Below, piece after piece: positions 1 through 11,440 of a stretch of 49,863 nucleotides of DNA (positions are counted from its first letter, which is position 1; the number at the start of each line of letters is the position of its first letter). The notes beneath the pieces were generated by a model. That model was given only the letters and a program-made list of their open reading frames with translations, was not told the origin of the DNA and did no database searches. The DNA is from Heyndrickxia ginsengihumi. Lineage in GTDB: Bacteria; Bacillota; Bacilli; Bacillales; Bacillaceae_C. Position numbers and translations under genes: made by a program. The stretch spans positions 1-49,863 of the forward strand of contig NZ_JAAIWK010000027.1 in NCBI RefSeq assembly GCF_011008565.1, read 5' to 3'.

Positions 1-38
1 AGCGTTCGTCCTGAGCCAGGATCAAACTCTCCAAAAAG
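1..38 (-). rRNA. rrs: 16S rRNA, 5' end (partial)
   Basis: The reverse complement carries the universal bacterial 16S start, GAGAGTTTGATCCTGGCTC, followed by AGGACGAACGCT at the window edge. Only about 38 bases are inside the window. The mature 5' end is placed approximately, in the T-rich run before GGAGAG. It begins the rRNA operon downstream of lysS. Confidence 0.95.
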
Positions 39-86
39 ATGTTTGATATAAGCTCATAAAAAATTGACGTTTCGTTTCGTTCAGTT

Positions 87-97
87 TTCAAAGATCA
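87..97 (-). promoter_or_regulatory. rRNA leader boxA-like antitermination element
   Basis: On the minus strand the leader between the promoter and 16S reads TGATCTTTGAAAACTGAAC. This resembles the boxA-containing rRNA leader common in Bacillus, where NusB/NusE bind to prevent premature termination. The match is by pattern only. Confidence 0.55.
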
Positions 98-127
98 ATA
101 CCCAGTCATCTTAACGACGACTTTTAT

Positions 128-156
128 ATTATATCAGCAACCACTTTTGATGTCAA
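128..156 (-). promoter_or_regulatory. Sigma-A rRNA operon promoter
   Basis: On the minus strand, TTGACA (156-151), a 17-base spacer and TATAAT (133-128) form a consensus sigma-A promoter about 90 bases ahead of 16S. This is probably the 16S-proximal (P2-type) promoter. Upstream sequence to about 430 is very AT-rich and could hold a P1 and UP elements, but I could not define a convincing second -35/-10 pair. Confidence 0.85.
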
Positions 157-436
157 CAACTTTTATAATTTCTTTTTTTGTTGTCATCATTTAATCGGTC
201 AACGCATATAAATATATCATTTTTAAAAATATAATGCAATAGTTTTTTTGGATTTTTTCTAGTATATAGCTTTAAGATCCTATTTCTATTCTCTAAAATT
301 CTTTATTTCATTTATCATCTCTATATTTTTTTCTACAAACAAACTGTATGATGACATAACTACATTTGCATATCCAGTCAAACAAGTATACTGGCATAAT
401 AATTTTGGAAATTATATGTAGTCTAATAATGAATAA

Positions 437-483
437 AAAAAGTTGCTCAAGTTTCATATTGAATATGGAACTTGAGCAACTTT
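437..483 (-). terminator. Intrinsic terminator after lysS
   Basis: A long inverted repeat (GTTGCTCAAGTT paired with AACTTGAGCAAC, nearly continuous towards the loop) is followed on the minus strand by a T-rich run. It lies just past the lysS stop and separates lysS from the rRNA promoter. The stem has A/T runs on both sides, so it could act in both directions. Confidence 0.85.
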
Positions 484-508
484 AAAAATCTATTTAAACG
501 AAACAGGA

Positions 509-2044
<1,536 letters not shown>

Positions 2045-2269
2045 TCACACGCCGAACAATAATCGTAACTGAGTAATACTTCATATAATATTTTTTGCAG
2101 ACAAACAGGGATTAAGCTTATCGTTGCTAGTTTCCTTTATTATTTTACACAATCTTGTCCACTCAGACATCATTTTAGTTAATTTTTTCATAAATATAAA
2201 CATCAGCACAACTGCCAGTGCATTAAATGATACAACGTTCTCTTCTTTTACTTCTGTTTCTTCTTCATC

Positions 2270-2479
2270 TTAATGACTAAAAGGTGTCAATTCTTCTAAA
2301 GGTACATCTAAGCGGTCAGAGATTTTCTTTAAAAGCTGTTCTGTTGGTAAACGAGAACCTCTTTCTACTTCACCAAGTACAGAAACGGAGATTCCTAGCT
2401 CCTTCGCAAAACCTTCTTGAGTATATCCTTTTAATTTTCGAAAAGCACGTATACGTCTTCCCCATCGATCTGTTTCCAT
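2270..2479 (-). CDS. yazB: Small XRE-family DNA-binding protein YazB
   Basis: A 69-residue protein made almost entirely of one Cro/C1-type helix-turn-helix (about residues 9-64; QEGFAKELGISVSVLGEVERG is the recognition-helix region). It is probably a small cytoplasmic transcription regulator; its targets are unknown to me. Its start, with AAGGAG seven bases upstream, lies inside the last 49 bases of folK, so it is translationally linked to the folate genes, as in B. subtilis. After its TAA the same frame stays open for 62 more codons (see findings). Confidence 0.9.
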   Translation of the reverse strand: METDRWGRRIRAFRKLKGYTQEGFAKELGISVSVLGEVERGSRLPTEQLLKKISDRLDVPLEELTPFSH

Positions 2480-2961
2480 AATCGAACTCCTTCTTTATCT
2501 GAAAGATCATTTAAAATTTGTGTAAACGGAGCTTTTTTTATAGGATGAATAAGCTTCTTATCTAATTCAATAAGCGGTACTAAAACAAATGCCCTCTCAT
2601 GCATACGCGGGTGTGGAAGAATTAATTTCTCTGTCTCAATATTTTCGTGATTATATAATAAAATGTCAAGATCTATCGTACGTGGACCCCAGCGAATTTT
2701 CCTCTCTCTTCCTAGCTCTCTCTCAATTGCCAAACACACATCTAACAATTCAATAGCAGAAAATGTCGTGCGGATCTGCACAACTAGATTTAAAAATTGA
2801 TCTTGTTCTGTAAATCCTACGGGATCTGTTTCATATATAGAGGAAATTGCCGCAACTTCTATTTTAGGAGATTGTTGTAAAGCCTTGATTGCTTTATGCA
2901 AATAAGATAAACGCGGCTCAATGTTTGAACCTAAAGATAAATAAGCAGTATTAGTCATCAT
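2431..2961 (-). CDS. folK: 6-hydroxymethyl-7,8-dihydropterin pyrophosphokinase (HPPK)
   Basis: Transfers pyrophosphate from ATP to 6-hydroxymethyl-dihydropterin, preparing the substrate of dihydropteroate synthase. The 176-residue protein has the N-terminal LSLGSNI motif and the HPPK signature WGPRTIDLDIL (about residues 89-99). It overlaps folB by 11 bases and yazB by 49 bases, so folP-folB-folK-yazB form one tightly coupled unit. The ATG at 2961 has AAGGAG five bases upstream. Confidence 0.97.
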   Translation of the reverse strand: MMTNTAYLSLGSNIEPRLSYLHKAIKALQQSPKIEVAAISSIYETDPVGFTEQDQFLNLVVQIRTTFSAIELLDVCLAIERELGRERKIRWGPRTIDLDILLYNHENIETEKLILPHPRMHERAFVLVPLIELDKKLIHPIKKAPFTQILNDLSDKEGVRLWKQIDGEDVYVLFEN

Positions 2962-3319
2962 TTCTACTCCTTAAAATTTCAACTGCAACAGATTGGTAAT
3001 GACCTTGAATCGGCGGATCAGGTTTTATGACTTTTACACTAATCATTGTAATCGTAGGAAATGCCTCTAAAATCGATGAAGCTAGCTTTTCGGCAACAGC
3101 TTCAATCAATTTGTACGGCTTTCCTTCCACAATTTCTTTTACCATTTGATATACATCAGCATAACTGACGGTCAACTCTAAATTATCGGTCTCACCAGCT
3201 TCTTTTAAATCTAAATAAAGAGTCATAGAGACACGAAATCGTTGACCTAATTTTGTTTCCTCAGGTAAAACACCATGAAATCCATAAAACTCCAGCTCAT
3301 TTAAATAGATTTTATCCAT
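2951..3319 (-). CDS. folB: Dihydroneopterin aldolase
   Basis: Cleaves 7,8-dihydroneopterin to 6-hydroxymethyl-dihydropterin and glycolaldehyde in folate synthesis. The 122-residue length and the motifs FYGFHGVLPEE near the N-terminus and IEAVAEKLA (about residues 73-81) are typical of the FolB family, which forms octamers. It overlaps the end of folP by 8 bases and the start of folK by 11, fitting its place one step before FolK in the pathway. Confidence 0.97.
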   Translation of the reverse strand: MDKIYLNELEFYGFHGVLPEETKLGQRFRVSMTLYLDLKEAGETDNLELTVSYADVYQMVKEIVEGKPYKLIEAVAEKLASSILEAFPTITMISVKVIKPDPPIQGHYQSVAVEILRSRNDD

Positions 3320-4133
3320 CTAAATCACCTTTTCCGACGAGTGCATCCATCATTTTAGCAATTCGGCTAATTTCTTTCACATCATGAACACGCACCATAT
3401 GGCATCCTTTGCTAATACCATAGCATACAGTTGCTGCTGTACCTTCTGTTCTCTCTGTCACAGGTAAGTCTAGCACACGCCCAATCATCCGCTTTTTAGA
3501 GGTTGCAAGCAGCACAGGGTATCCAAGCGCAACAAGCTTGTCTAAATTTCTCATCATCTCTATATCTTCTTCAAATCCTTTTGCAAAACCAATTCCAGGA
3601 TCTAGTATGATTTTATCATCATCTACTCCAGCTTTTTTCGCAATGGTAATACTTTCATAAATATCATTCAATGCATCTCTCATAAAATGTTGATAGTGTT
3701 GATTATCACGATTATGCATTAAAATAATAGGTACTTGATACCGGGCTGCTACTTCAGCAATTTCAGGGTCTTTTTTAGCTCCCCAAATATCGTTAATGAT
3801 ATGTGCACCAGCGCGAATTGCCTTTTCGGCCGTATTTGCCTTGTATGTATCAATTGAAACAGGAACTGAAATTTCTTTTGAAACCGCCTCAATCACTGGC
3901 AAAATTCTCTTTAGCTCTTCTTCAGCAGAAACGGGGGTATGTCCTGGTCTCGTTGATTCTCCACCAATATCCAAGATATCTGCACCATCAGCTACCATTT
4001 GATGTGCGTGATCAACAGCTTTATCAGGATCAAAAAAATTACCGCCATCCGAAAAAGAATCTGGTGTCACATTTAAAATTCCCATAATCATTGTTTTCTT
4101 ACTAAAGTCTAATTTAAATGACCCAAATTCCAA
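3312..4133 (-). CDS. folP: Dihydropteroate synthase
   Basis: Condenses p-aminobenzoate with the pterin pyrophosphate made by FolK; it is the sulfonamide target. The 273-residue TIM-barrel protein shows the family motifs ILNVTPDSFSDGG (about 19-31), GGESTRPG (about 57-64) and LDPGIGF (about 177-183). The start is TTG at 4133, with AAGGAG ten bases upstream. It heads the fol cluster. In B. subtilis (from memory) pabB-pabA-pabC precede it, but here only about 190 non-coding bases and a terminator separate it from cysK, so the p-aminobenzoate genes must be elsewhere or absent. Confidence 0.97.
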   Translation of the reverse strand: MEFGSFKLDFSKKTMIMGILNVTPDSFSDGGNFFDPDKAVDHAHQMVADGADILDIGGESTRPGHTPVSAEEELKRILPVIEAVSKEISVPVSIDTYKANTAEKAIRAGAHIINDIWGAKKDPEIAEVAARYQVPIILMHNRDNQHYQHFMRDALNDIYESITIAKKAGVDDDKIILDPGIGFAKGFEEDIEMMRNLDKLVALGYPVLLATSKKRMIGRVLDLPVTERTEGTAATVCYGISKGCHMVRVHDVKEISRIAKMMDALVGKGDLDG

Positions 4134-4280
4134 CGTTCAACTTCTCCTTTCCCGAACACAATTATCTATAGTCTAACATAATTTATTTAAAATTTAATGC
4201 ACTAACACTTTAAAAACATCTTTATCATAAAACAAAAACAACATACATTAAACATAGTTAATAAAGAACTAACCAACAGA

Positions 4281-4302
4281 AAAAAGCCCCCATTTAGGGG
4301 AC
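4281..4302 (-). terminator. Intrinsic terminator after cysK
   Basis: On the minus strand, GTCCCC, a short loop and GGGGGC form a hairpin followed by TTTTTTC, directly downstream of the cysK stop. It cleanly separates cysK from the folate genes, so the latter need their own promoter in 4140-4280. I could not identify one confidently. Confidence 0.85.
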
Positions 4303-4324
4303 CCGTAATATGCCACATGTTTGT

Positions 4325-5248
4325 TTAATCTTCGAATTGGTATAATGGGGTACTCAAATAACGTTCTCCATTATCTGGAACAATTGCAACTACTTTTTTA
4401 CCTTCTCCTAATTTTTTCGCAACTTCTAAAGCAGCACAAATTGCAGCACCGCCAGAAATTCCACCTAAAATACCCTCTTCTCTAGCAGCCTGTCTTGCCG
4501 CACCAAACGCTTCATCTGTTTTTACACGAATAATTTCATCATAAATTTCCTTATCTAATGTATCTGGAACAAAGTTTGTGCCGATACCTTGGATTTTATG
4601 CGGACCTGGTTTTCCTTCTGATAAAAGAGGGGAATCATCTGGCTCTACAGCATAAATTTTAACATTTGGATATGCCTCTTTTAAGGCTTGACCAACACCA
4701 GTAATTGTACCACCAGTACCTACACCAGCTACAAAGGCGTCTAATTCGCCTACTTGTTCAATAATTTCCTTACCTGTGGTTAAACGATGTATTTCAGGAT
4801 TTGCCGGATTTTGGAATTGTTGAGGCATGAAATAACCATTTTCATTTACAAGCTCTTCTGCTTTTTTTACAGACCCTTTAATCCCTTCAGAGCCTGGAGT
4901 TAGAACAAGCTGTGCACCATATGCACGAAGTAAGCTTCGACGTTCTAAACTCATAGTTTCGGGCATTACGATTACAGCTTTATAACCTTTAGCAGCAGCA
5001 ATCATAGCTAATCCAATTCCTGTATTTCCACTTGTTGGTTCAACAAGTGTATCACCTGGCTTAATCTTTCCTTCCTGTTCTGCCTTTTCAACCATGGCGA
5101 GTGCAATCCGATCTTTCACACTGCTTCCCGGGTTAAAATATTCTAATTTCAAATAAACTTCTGCAGCATTTTCGTCAACTAAACGATTTAATTTTACAAC
5201 AGGAGTATTTCCTACTAATTCTGCAACTGAGTTTACCAATTGTGCCAT
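4325..5248 (-). CDS. cysK: Cysteine synthase A (O-acetylserine sulfhydrylase)
   Basis: Makes L-cysteine from O-acetylserine and sulfide using pyridoxal phosphate. The 307-residue protein carries the PLP lysine motif PGSSVKDR (about 40-47), the substrate loop TSGNTG (about 71-76) and the phosphate-binding GTGGT (about 175-180). The C-terminal glycine-rich loop reads GGISGGAA, where I recall GGISSGAA in B. subtilis; this is a conservative change. The ATG at 5248 is chosen because GAGGTGGAG lies just upstream; the longer GTG start would overlap that site. It stands alone between two terminators. In B. subtilis it is controlled by CymR; I did not verify a CymR site. Confidence 0.97.
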   Translation of the reverse strand: MAQLVNSVAELVGNTPVVKLNRLVDENAAEVYLKLEYFNPGSSVKDRIALAMVEKAEQEGKIKPGDTLVEPTSGNTGIGLAMIAAAKGYKAVIVMPETMSLERRSLLRAYGAQLVLTPGSEGIKGSVKKAEELVNENGYFMPQQFQNPANPEIHRLTTGKEIIEQVGELDAFVAGVGTGGTITGVGQALKEAYPNVKIYAVEPDDSPLLSEGKPGPHKIQGIGTNFVPDTLDKEIYDEIIRVKTDEAFGAARQAAREEGILGGISGGAAICAALEVAKKLGEGKKVVAIVPDNGERYLSTPLYQFED

Positions 5249-5333
5249 CGTCTCCACCTCATATTTCCGAGTATTTATATTGGTTTAATAATCTAATAAT
5301 TTAAAACTATCACTTATATTTAGAATTGTCAAG

Positions 5334-5363
5334 AAAAAAGGATATAGGTCCCTATATCCTTTA
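5334..5363 (-). terminator. Intrinsic terminator after hslO
   Basis: A near-perfect hairpin (AAAGGATATAGG paired with CCTATATCCTTT) is followed by a T-run on the minus strand, 13 bases past the hslO stop. Confidence 0.88.
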
Positions 5364-5375
5364 GACTAAAAATAT

Positions 5376-6257
5376 TTAGTTGGATTCAGCTAATAATTGC
5401 TCTAATTCTTCACGAGAAAAATGATATGCTTCTCGGCAAAAATGGCAAACAGCTTCTGCTTTCCCATCTTCCTCGATCATTTCCTTTATTTCCTGTTTAC
5501 CTAAACTAATAATTGCTGCACTAAATCTTTCCTTTGAACAATTACATTCAAACTCTACGGGCATTTTATCTAAAATTCGAAGGTTTTCTTTCCCTAATAA
5601 ACTTTCTAGTATCTCTTCCGGTGTAAGTCCTTGTTGAATTAATTTCGAAATAGGTGGTGTTTGTTCAATCTGCTTTTCAAGCTTTGCAACGACTTCTTCA
5701 CTCGTCCCTGGCATCAGCTGAATAATAAACCCACCAGCTGCTAAAATACTGTTATCAGGATTTACAAGTACTCCTACACCTACAGATGAAGGAACCTGTT
5801 CTGAAGAAGCAAAATAATAAGTAAAGTCTTCCCCAAGCTCACCTGAAACAATAGGTACTTGTCCAGAAAAATGCTCACGGAGTCCTAAATCTTTTACAAC
5901 TGTTAGTGTACCATTTGTTCCAACTGCACGACGGACATCCAATTTCCCTTTTTCATTTAAATCAAAGTGGGTCTGAGGATTAGTGACATACCCTCTAACT
6001 TTCCCTTTTGCGTTACTGTCCACGATAATCGCACCAATTGGACCGCCGCCTTCTACCTTAACTGTGATCTTTTCTTCACCCTTTAACATGGCCCCCATCA
6101 TGACGCCAGCTGTCATCGTTCTCCCAAGTGCGGCAGATGCTGTTGGCCAAGTATAGTGTCTCCGTTGTGCCTCGCCTACCGTCTCCGTTGTATCTGTTGC
6201 ATAGGCACGTACTTGGCCGTCATATGCCAAAGCCTTTATTAAATAATCTTTTGTCAA
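5376..6257 (-). CDS. hslO: Redox-regulated chaperone Hsp33
   Basis: A holdase chaperone switched on by oxidation, protecting unfolded cytosolic proteins. The 293-residue protein has the expected N-terminal dimerisation body and a C-terminal zinc switch with the cysteine pairs CNC (about 238-240) and CHFC (about 271-274), so all four redox cysteines are present. The start is TTG at 6257 with GAAGGAG seven bases upstream. It follows coaX with a 19-base gap and shares its transcript, ending at the hairpin at 5334-5363. Confidence 0.97.
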   Translation of the reverse strand: MTKDYLIKALAYDGQVRAYATDTTETVGEAQRRHYTWPTASAALGRTMTAGVMMGAMLKGEEKITVKVEGGGPIGAIIVDSNAKGKVRGYVTNPQTHFDLNEKGKLDVRRAVGTNGTLTVVKDLGLREHFSGQVPIVSGELGEDFTYYFASSEQVPSSVGVGVLVNPDNSILAAGGFIIQLMPGTSEEVVAKLEKQIEQTPPISKLIQQGLTPEEILESLLGKENLRILDKMPVEFECNCSKERFSAAIISLGKQEIKEMIEEDGKAEAVCHFCREAYHFSREELEQLLAESN

Positions 6258-6276
6258 TGATATTCTCCTTCCTAAA

Positions 6277-7041
6277 TTATATATTTCTGTTATAAATAAG
6301 GTGCAAACCTTTTAAAGTTAAAAATTGATCAACAACATCAATTACTTTTGATTCCTTTGCAATTAATGGGGCATGTCCACCAGTTGCAATAACAGTCGGT
6401 CTCTCCTTACTTTTTGCTTGCATGCGCTTTACAATACCTTCTACTTGTCCAACATAACCAAAAACAATCCCTGCTTGCATGGCAGCAACCGTATTTTTCC
6501 CTATAACATCATCAGTACTTGTGATTTCAATTCTAGGAAGCTTTGCCGCTTTAGAATACAAAGCCTCTGCCGAAATACCGATACCTGGGGCAATGGCTCC
6601 ACCCATATATTGCCTTGCCTCATTAATATAGCAATAAGTTGTAGCAGTGCCAAAATCAACAATGATTAGCGGGCTGCCATATTCATGAATTCCTGCGACC
6701 GCATTAACAATTCGATCCGCACCAACTTCACGTGGATTATCGTATTTAATATCTAATCCTGTTTTAATCCCGGGACCAACAATCATCGGGGTTACATGAA
6801 AGTACTTACTGCACATTCTCTCCAATGCATACATAATAGGAGGTACAACAGAAGAGATAATAATCCCATTAATATCTTTAAAATCTATATCTTCGTGTCG
6901 AAATAAATCTTTCATAATCATTGCGTACTCGTCATCTGTTTTATCACGGTTTGTTTGAATACGCCAATGATGCTCTAAATGATCTTTATTGTATACACCT
7001 AATACGATATTTGTATTACCAACGTCTATAACAAGTAACAT
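6277..7041 (-). CDS. coaX: Type III pantothenate kinase
   Basis: Phosphorylates pantothenate, the first step of coenzyme A synthesis. The 254-residue protein begins with the ASKHA-fold phosphate loop [13 protein letters not shown] and has the type III motifs GADR (about residues 106-109) and DFGTATT (about 128-134), plus a C-terminal TGGHA. Type III enzymes are not feedback-inhibited by CoA. It sits between ftsH and hslO, as in B. subtilis. Confidence 0.96.
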   Translation of the reverse strand: MLLVIDVGNTNIVLGVYNKDHLEHHWRIQTNRDKTDDEYAMIMKDLFRHEDIDFKDINGIIISSVVPPIMYALERMCSKYFHVTPMIVGPGIKTGLDIKYDNPREVGADRIVNAVAGIHEYGSPLIIVDFGTATTYCYINEARQYMGGAIAPGIGISAEALYSKAAKLPRIEITSTDDVIGKNTVAAMQAGIVFGYVGQVEGIVKRMQAKSKERPTVIATGGHAPLIAKESKVIDVVDQFLTLKGLHLIYNRNI

Positions 7042-7194
7042 ATCATCACCACTTTATTCCATCATTATTGTGACACGAAAACATCATACCATAATTTTCA
7101 TAGACAAGAAAAACAATGAGAACCTGCCTTTCCAAAGAAATTTTTTATTAAGGAAACGCTTCACCAATAATGTAGTCAGTTCACCCTAAAACAA

Positions 7195-7225
7195 AGGAGA
7201 CACCGCTGAACATACGGTGTCTCCT
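7195..7225 (-). terminator. Intrinsic terminator after ftsH
   Basis: A perfect 11-base stem (AGGAGACACCG paired with CGGTGTCTCCT), then TTGTTTTAG on the minus strand, directly after the ftsH stop. It separates ftsH from coaX-hslO. Confidence 0.85.
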
Positions 7226-7230
7226 AAATA

Positions 7231-9234
7231 CTAAAGATCTTTATTTTCATTGTCATCCGGTGTTTTAGTTGGGCCAAATTTTTCTGGACGTTTTTCCACT
7301 GGATTTGTTGGATGTAAATCATCTGTTACTTCATGAATGCCATCTTGTTTCGGCTGTAAAGTAACACGCGGTTCCGTTGCATCATTTTTGTCATCCTTAG
7401 AAGCAACAGGTCCATCTGGTAAAGTACCGTAATCAAATAAATGTCTAATTTGCTTTGCATCCAATGTTTCGATTTCAAGCAAGGTTTTTGCAATTAATTC
7501 TAGCTTATCCTTGTTTTCCAACAAGATTTTTTTCGCACGTTCGTAACATTTCTTAATAATGGATTGAATTTCCGTATCGATTTCAAAAGCAATCTTATCA
7601 GAGTAATTCTGTTCATTATTAATATCTCTACCAAGGAAAACCTGACCTCCTTGAGATTGACCAAATTGTAATGGACCGAGTTTATCACTCATCCCGAACT
7701 CTGTTACCATTCTTCTTGCGATACTCGTCGCACGTTCAAAGTCATTTGAAGCACCTGTTGAAACTTCACCAAAGATGATATCTTCAGCAACTCGGCCCCC
7801 TAATAATCCTGTAATTTTATCAAGTAGTTCAGGTTTAGTCATAAAGTAGCGATCCTCTTTAGGAAGCATTACGGCATATCCACCCGCTTGACCACGCGGT
7901 ACGATTGTTACTTTATGAACCATTTCAGCCTCATCTAATACAAGGCCAATAACGGTATGTCCGCTTTCATGGTAAGCCACAATATTACGTTCTTTTTCAG
8001 ATATAACACGGCTTTTCTTGGCAGGACCAGCAATAACACGGTCAGTTGCTTCATCAATTTCGACCATACCAATTTTCTTCTTATCTGCCCTAGCAGCTAC
8101 CAATGCAGCCTCATTTAGCAAATTCTCCAAATCTGCACCGGAAAATCCTGGTGTTCTTTGTGCAATTGCTTTTAAATCAACTGTACTATCTAATGGTTTA
8201 TTTCGCGCATGAACACGTAGAACTGCTTCACGTCCATTTACATCTGGACGGTCAACTGTAATTTGTCTATCAAAACGACCTGGTCGTAATAACGCTGGGT
8301 CAAGAATATCTGGTCTGTTTGTTGCAGCAATGATAATAATTCCTTCATTTGCTCCAAAACCATCCATTTCAACAAGCAATTGGTTCAATGTTTGCTCACG
8401 TTCGTCATGACCGCCGCCAAGACCTGCACCACGCTGACGACCTACCGCATCAATTTCATCGATAAAAATGATACATGGAGCATTCTTTTTAGCATTTTCA
8501 AATAAGTCGCGGACACGGCTAGCACCGACCCCAACGAACATTTCAACGAAGTCAGAACCACTAATGGAGAAGAAAGGAACCCCTGCTTCACCAGCAACTG
8601 CTCTTGCTAATAATGTTTTACCTGTTCCCGGAGGTCCTACTAATAAAACCCCTTTTGGAATACGGGCACCAAGTTCAGAAAACTTGCGTGGATCTTTTAA
8701 AAATTCTACAACTTCTACAAGTTCTTGTTTTTCTTCATCTGCCCCAGCAACATCTCTAAAACGAACTTTTTTCTTATCATCGTTGTAAAGCTTTGCTTTG
8801 CTCTTGCCAAAATTCATAACACGGCCTCCGCCGCCTTGAGCTTGATTCATTAAGAAGAAGAACAAAATAAAGATTATCACAAATGGAATAATCGATGTAA
8901 GAAATGATACCCATCCATTCGTTTCCTTCGCAGGCAAGATATCAACCTTTGTATCTTTCGCAGCCTTATCAATACGATTTAACATCGTTTGATCATCCAT
9001 CACATAGGTCACAAATTTTTGGCTACTATTTTTCAATTGCCCTCTTATTTCGTAAACGCCTCTAGAGGGCTGACTCGTAATACTTTGTACTTCACCTTTA
9101 TCTAAATAAGAAACAAATTGATCGTATGATATACTCTTCGTCCCTTCACTACTATTATTGAAATAACTTACGATTCCAATAAGGACGAGAAATAACAGTA
9201 CATAAAAGATTGTATTTCTAAAAACTCGATTCAT
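7231..9234 (-). CDS. ftsH: ATP-dependent membrane zinc metalloprotease FtsH
   Basis: A membrane-anchored AAA+ protease that degrades regulatory and misassembled membrane proteins; in Bacillus it is also needed for sporulation. The 667 residues show two N-terminal membrane segments (about 8-25 and 109-129) around an extracytoplasmic loop. Then come the Walker A GPPGTGKT (200-207), Walker B IIFIDEID, the second region of homology ending RPGRFDR, and the zinc site HESGH (422-426). The C-terminal tail is charged and low in complexity. GGGAGGAGG precedes the ATG. It is transcribed separately from coaX by virtue of the terminator below it. Confidence 0.98.
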   Translation of the reverse strand: MNRVFRNTIFYVLLFLVLIGIVSYFNNSSEGTKSISYDQFVSYLDKGEVQSITSQPSRGVYEIRGQLKNSSQKFVTYVMDDQTMLNRIDKAAKDTKVDILPAKETNGWVSFLTSIIPFVIIFILFFFLMNQAQGGGGRVMNFGKSKAKLYNDDKKKVRFRDVAGADEEKQELVEVVEFLKDPRKFSELGARIPKGVLLVGPPGTGKTLLARAVAGEAGVPFFSISGSDFVEMFVGVGASRVRDLFENAKKNAPCIIFIDEIDAVGRQRGAGLGGGHDEREQTLNQLLVEMDGFGANEGIIIIAATNRPDILDPALLRPGRFDRQITVDRPDVNGREAVLRVHARNKPLDSTVDLKAIAQRTPGFSGADLENLLNEAALVAARADKKKIGMVEIDEATDRVIAGPAKKSRVISEKERNIVAYHESGHTVIGLVLDEAEMVHKVTIVPRGQAGGYAVMLPKEDRYFMTKPELLDKITGLLGGRVAEDIIFGEVSTGASNDFERATSIARRMVTEFGMSDKLGPLQFGQSQGGQVFLGRDINNEQNYSDKIAFEIDTEIQSIIKKCYERAKKILLENKDKLELIAKTLLEIETLDAKQIRHLFDYGTLPDGPVASKDDKNDATEPRVTLQPKQDGIHEVTDDLHPTNPVEKRPEKFGPTKTPDDNENKDL

Positions 9235-9388
9235 TCCTTACCTCCTCCCACGGTCTTAAAAAGCTATAGTAAATAGTACTATAGTAATTTCAAATTTTAC
9301 AACGATTTGCATTCATTGTTCATGATTTTTTCATATGACCGTTTTCATTTCATTTAGCAGCTAATTTAAGTGGTGGAAAAGCGATTGC

Positions 9389-9934
9389 TTACTCACCTTT
9401 GCTGTACACGGCTGGCTTTAACACACCAATGTATGGTAAATTGCGATATTTCTCAGCGTAATCTAGACCATAACCGACAACAAAAGCATCTGGAACAATA
9501 AACCCGACGTAGTCTGCTTCAATATCAGCTTTACGTCCAGTAGGTTTGTCTAATAAAGTGACAATTTTAATTGATTTTGCCTTGCGATAACGGAAAAGTT
9601 CTACAAGATAACTCAATGTTTTCCCACTATCAATAATATCTTCTATAATGAGAATATCCCTACCTTCCACTGATGTGTCAAGGTCTTTTAAAATTTTCAC
9701 TTCACCTGAAGACACTGTAGAGTTTCCATAACTAGATACATCCATGAAATCCATTTCCAAATATGTATCTATATGTTTTACTAAATCGGCCATAAAAAGC
9801 ATAGCCCCTTTTAAAACACCAATTGCTAATGGGAACCTACCATCATACTCTTTTGTTAACTGAACTCCCAAATTTTTGATCTTTTCTTGAAGTTCTTCTT
9901 CCGTTATTAATACTCTTTCAATATCTTGATTCAT
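9389..9934 (-). CDS. hprT: Hypoxanthine-guanine phosphoribosyltransferase
   Basis: Salvages hypoxanthine and guanine to IMP and GMP using PRPP. The 181-residue protein carries the PRPP-binding signature [11 protein letters not shown] (about 97-107) and the purine-binding DFMDVSSYG region (about 62-70). It overlaps the 3' end of tilS by 17 bases. In B. subtilis HprT and TilS also act together as an activator of ftsH transcription (established in that species); the adjacent ftsH gene here fits that arrangement. Confidence 0.97.
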   Translation of the reverse strand: MNQDIERVLITEEELQEKIKNLGVQLTKEYDGRFPLAIGVLKGAMLFMADLVKHIDTYLEMDFMDVSSYGNSTVSSGEVKILKDLDTSVEGRDILIIEDIIDSGKTLSYLVELFRYRKAKSIKIVTLLDKPTGRKADIEADYVGFIVPDAFVVGYGLDYAEKYRNLPYIGVLKPAVYSKGE

Positions 9935-11354
9935 TACGTAATTGCCCCCTAGAAGATGTTTGCTTACAATATTCTAAAATATAGTAGGTTTCACTCGGTA
10001 TTGCTTCTGCAGGTTCATAAATTGATCTTTTCAAATTTGGAAGCCATAAAATGTTACCTGTTTGATCCACTACGATCGGCCAAGTATCCCTTTCATGCTT
10101 CGGGATTTTTTCATCAATAAATATATCTTTTACCTTTTTTGAACCATTTAGTCCTTTAACCTTCATGCGATCCCCTGGTTTTCGATTCCGAATAATGAGG
10201 GGCATGTGTACATCTTTTACGTGTAATAATAGCATATTCTGTTTAGTGAATGAATATGAAAATTCCTTTTTTTCTAGCTTCATCCTATAACCATTCGGTA
10301 GATTCACTTCCATGTTTTCACGCAATTCAAACTCATATGTATCAACAATCTTTTTAGGTTTAAAAGTAAACACACATTTATTGTATGTTTTATATACCTT
10401 TAGTCCTAATGGTAAATCAATTTCTCCAGAAGGATGGCTGCTGGAGATTAAGCGGAAAATAGCATCCGTATGTTCTGAATTTATATAGGAGGAACTTTCA
10501 TTGTATAGATAATTTAATATTAGATGAATCCCTCTTCTTTGTAAAGGTAAAGGCATATTTTCAAATTTAGAAAGTTCCATTATGACTTTATCTGTCTCTT
10601 TTTTTATTACTTCCTTAACAGCTGTTTCTGTAAGACCTTGTAAAAATGCTTCATCCTCTAACAATTCTTCACTAAACCTTTGGAAATGATCGTGCGCATG
10701 GGGATTCTCTTCTTTTAAAAAAGGGACTACTATAGAGCGGAAACGATTTCTTGTGTATTCTAAAGAAAAATTGCTTTCGTCAATTCTTGGTTGTAGACGG
10801 TAGAAATGACAATATTCTTCAATTTCCCTCTTTTCTAAACAAAGAAGAGGGCGAATAATCTCCCCTTGAAAAAAAGGACGTCGAAGCGGGATCCCTGCTC
10901 TCCCCTTTTCACTTGTACCCCTTGTCAATCTCATTAAAACTGTCTCAATTTGATCATCACCATGATGACCAAAAGCAACTCTATTTGCATTTGTTTCTTC
11001 CATCACTTCTTTTAAAAAGGAGTATCGATAATCCCTTGCTGTTCCTTCAATGCCTAGGCTAGAGTCCTTCAGTTTTTCCAATATTGGGATACGTTTAGAA
11101 ATACAGTTAACTTGTAACTGCTTGCAAAATGTTTCAACAAATAATAGATCCTGATAAGATTCTTCGCCTCTTATCATATGATCCAAATGGGCAGCTATGA
11201 CTTCAATTCCATAATCCTCTCTTTTTTTGACGAGATAATGAAGTAAAGCAAGTGAATCAGGCCCACCTGAAACTGCTACTAGAAGTCGATCATTTCGCTT
11301 GATTAAATCATGCTTGCGAATAAAACGTTTTACTTTTACCTCGAATGGTAACAT
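9918..11354 (-). CDS. tilS: tRNA(Ile)-lysidine synthetase
   Basis: Adds lysine to C34 of tRNA-Ile(CAU), changing its decoding from AUG to AUA and its charging from Met to Ile. It is essential in B. subtilis. The 478-residue protein has the N-terminal PP-loop ATPase motif SGGPDS (about 28-33), the HLDHMIRG region and a C-terminal TilS substrate-binding domain containing RNRKPGDRM. The ATG at 11354 places AAGGA ten bases upstream; an in-frame GTG six bases earlier is less well spaced. It overlaps hprT by 17 bases. Confidence 0.96.
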   Translation of the reverse strand: MLPFEVKVKRFIRKHDLIKRNDRLLVAVSGGPDSLALLHYLVKKREDYGIEVIAAHLDHMIRGEESYQDLLFVETFCKQLQVNCISKRIPILEKLKDSSLGIEGTARDYRYSFLKEVMEETNANRVAFGHHGDDQIETVLMRLTRGTSEKGRAGIPLRRPFFQGEIIRPLLCLEKREIEEYCHFYRLQPRIDESNFSLEYTRNRFRSIVVPFLKEENPHAHDHFQRFSEELLEDEAFLQGLTETAVKEVIKKETDKVIMELSKFENMPLPLQRRGIHLILNYLYNESSSYINSEHTDAIFRLISSSHPSGEIDLPLGLKVYKTYNKCVFTFKPKKIVDTYEFELRENMEVNLPNGYRMKLEKKEFSYSFTKQNMLLLHVKDVHMPLIIRNRKPGDRMKVKGLNGSKKVKDIFIDEKIPKHERDTWPIVVDQTGNILWLPNLKRSIYEPAEAIPSETYYILEYCKQTSSRGQLRNESRY

Positions 11355-11440
11355 GATCACTCTTTCCTTCTAATAATATATACTTTAAATATTTTATCAT
11401 GACAGCAAATAAATTTCTAAAATTATTACGTAATAATTTA

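Noticed and set aside
157-240. Second (P1) rRNA promoter
   Set aside because: TTGACC and ATGACA boxes with AT-rich -10-like sequences exist, but the spacings (13-14 or no proper -10) do not fit.
8468-8788. 106-codon plus-strand frame inside ftsH
   Set aside because: It is the antisense shadow of the highly conserved AAA+ region; no ribosome site and no recognisable product. The same applies to other plus-strand frames lying inside minus-strand genes.
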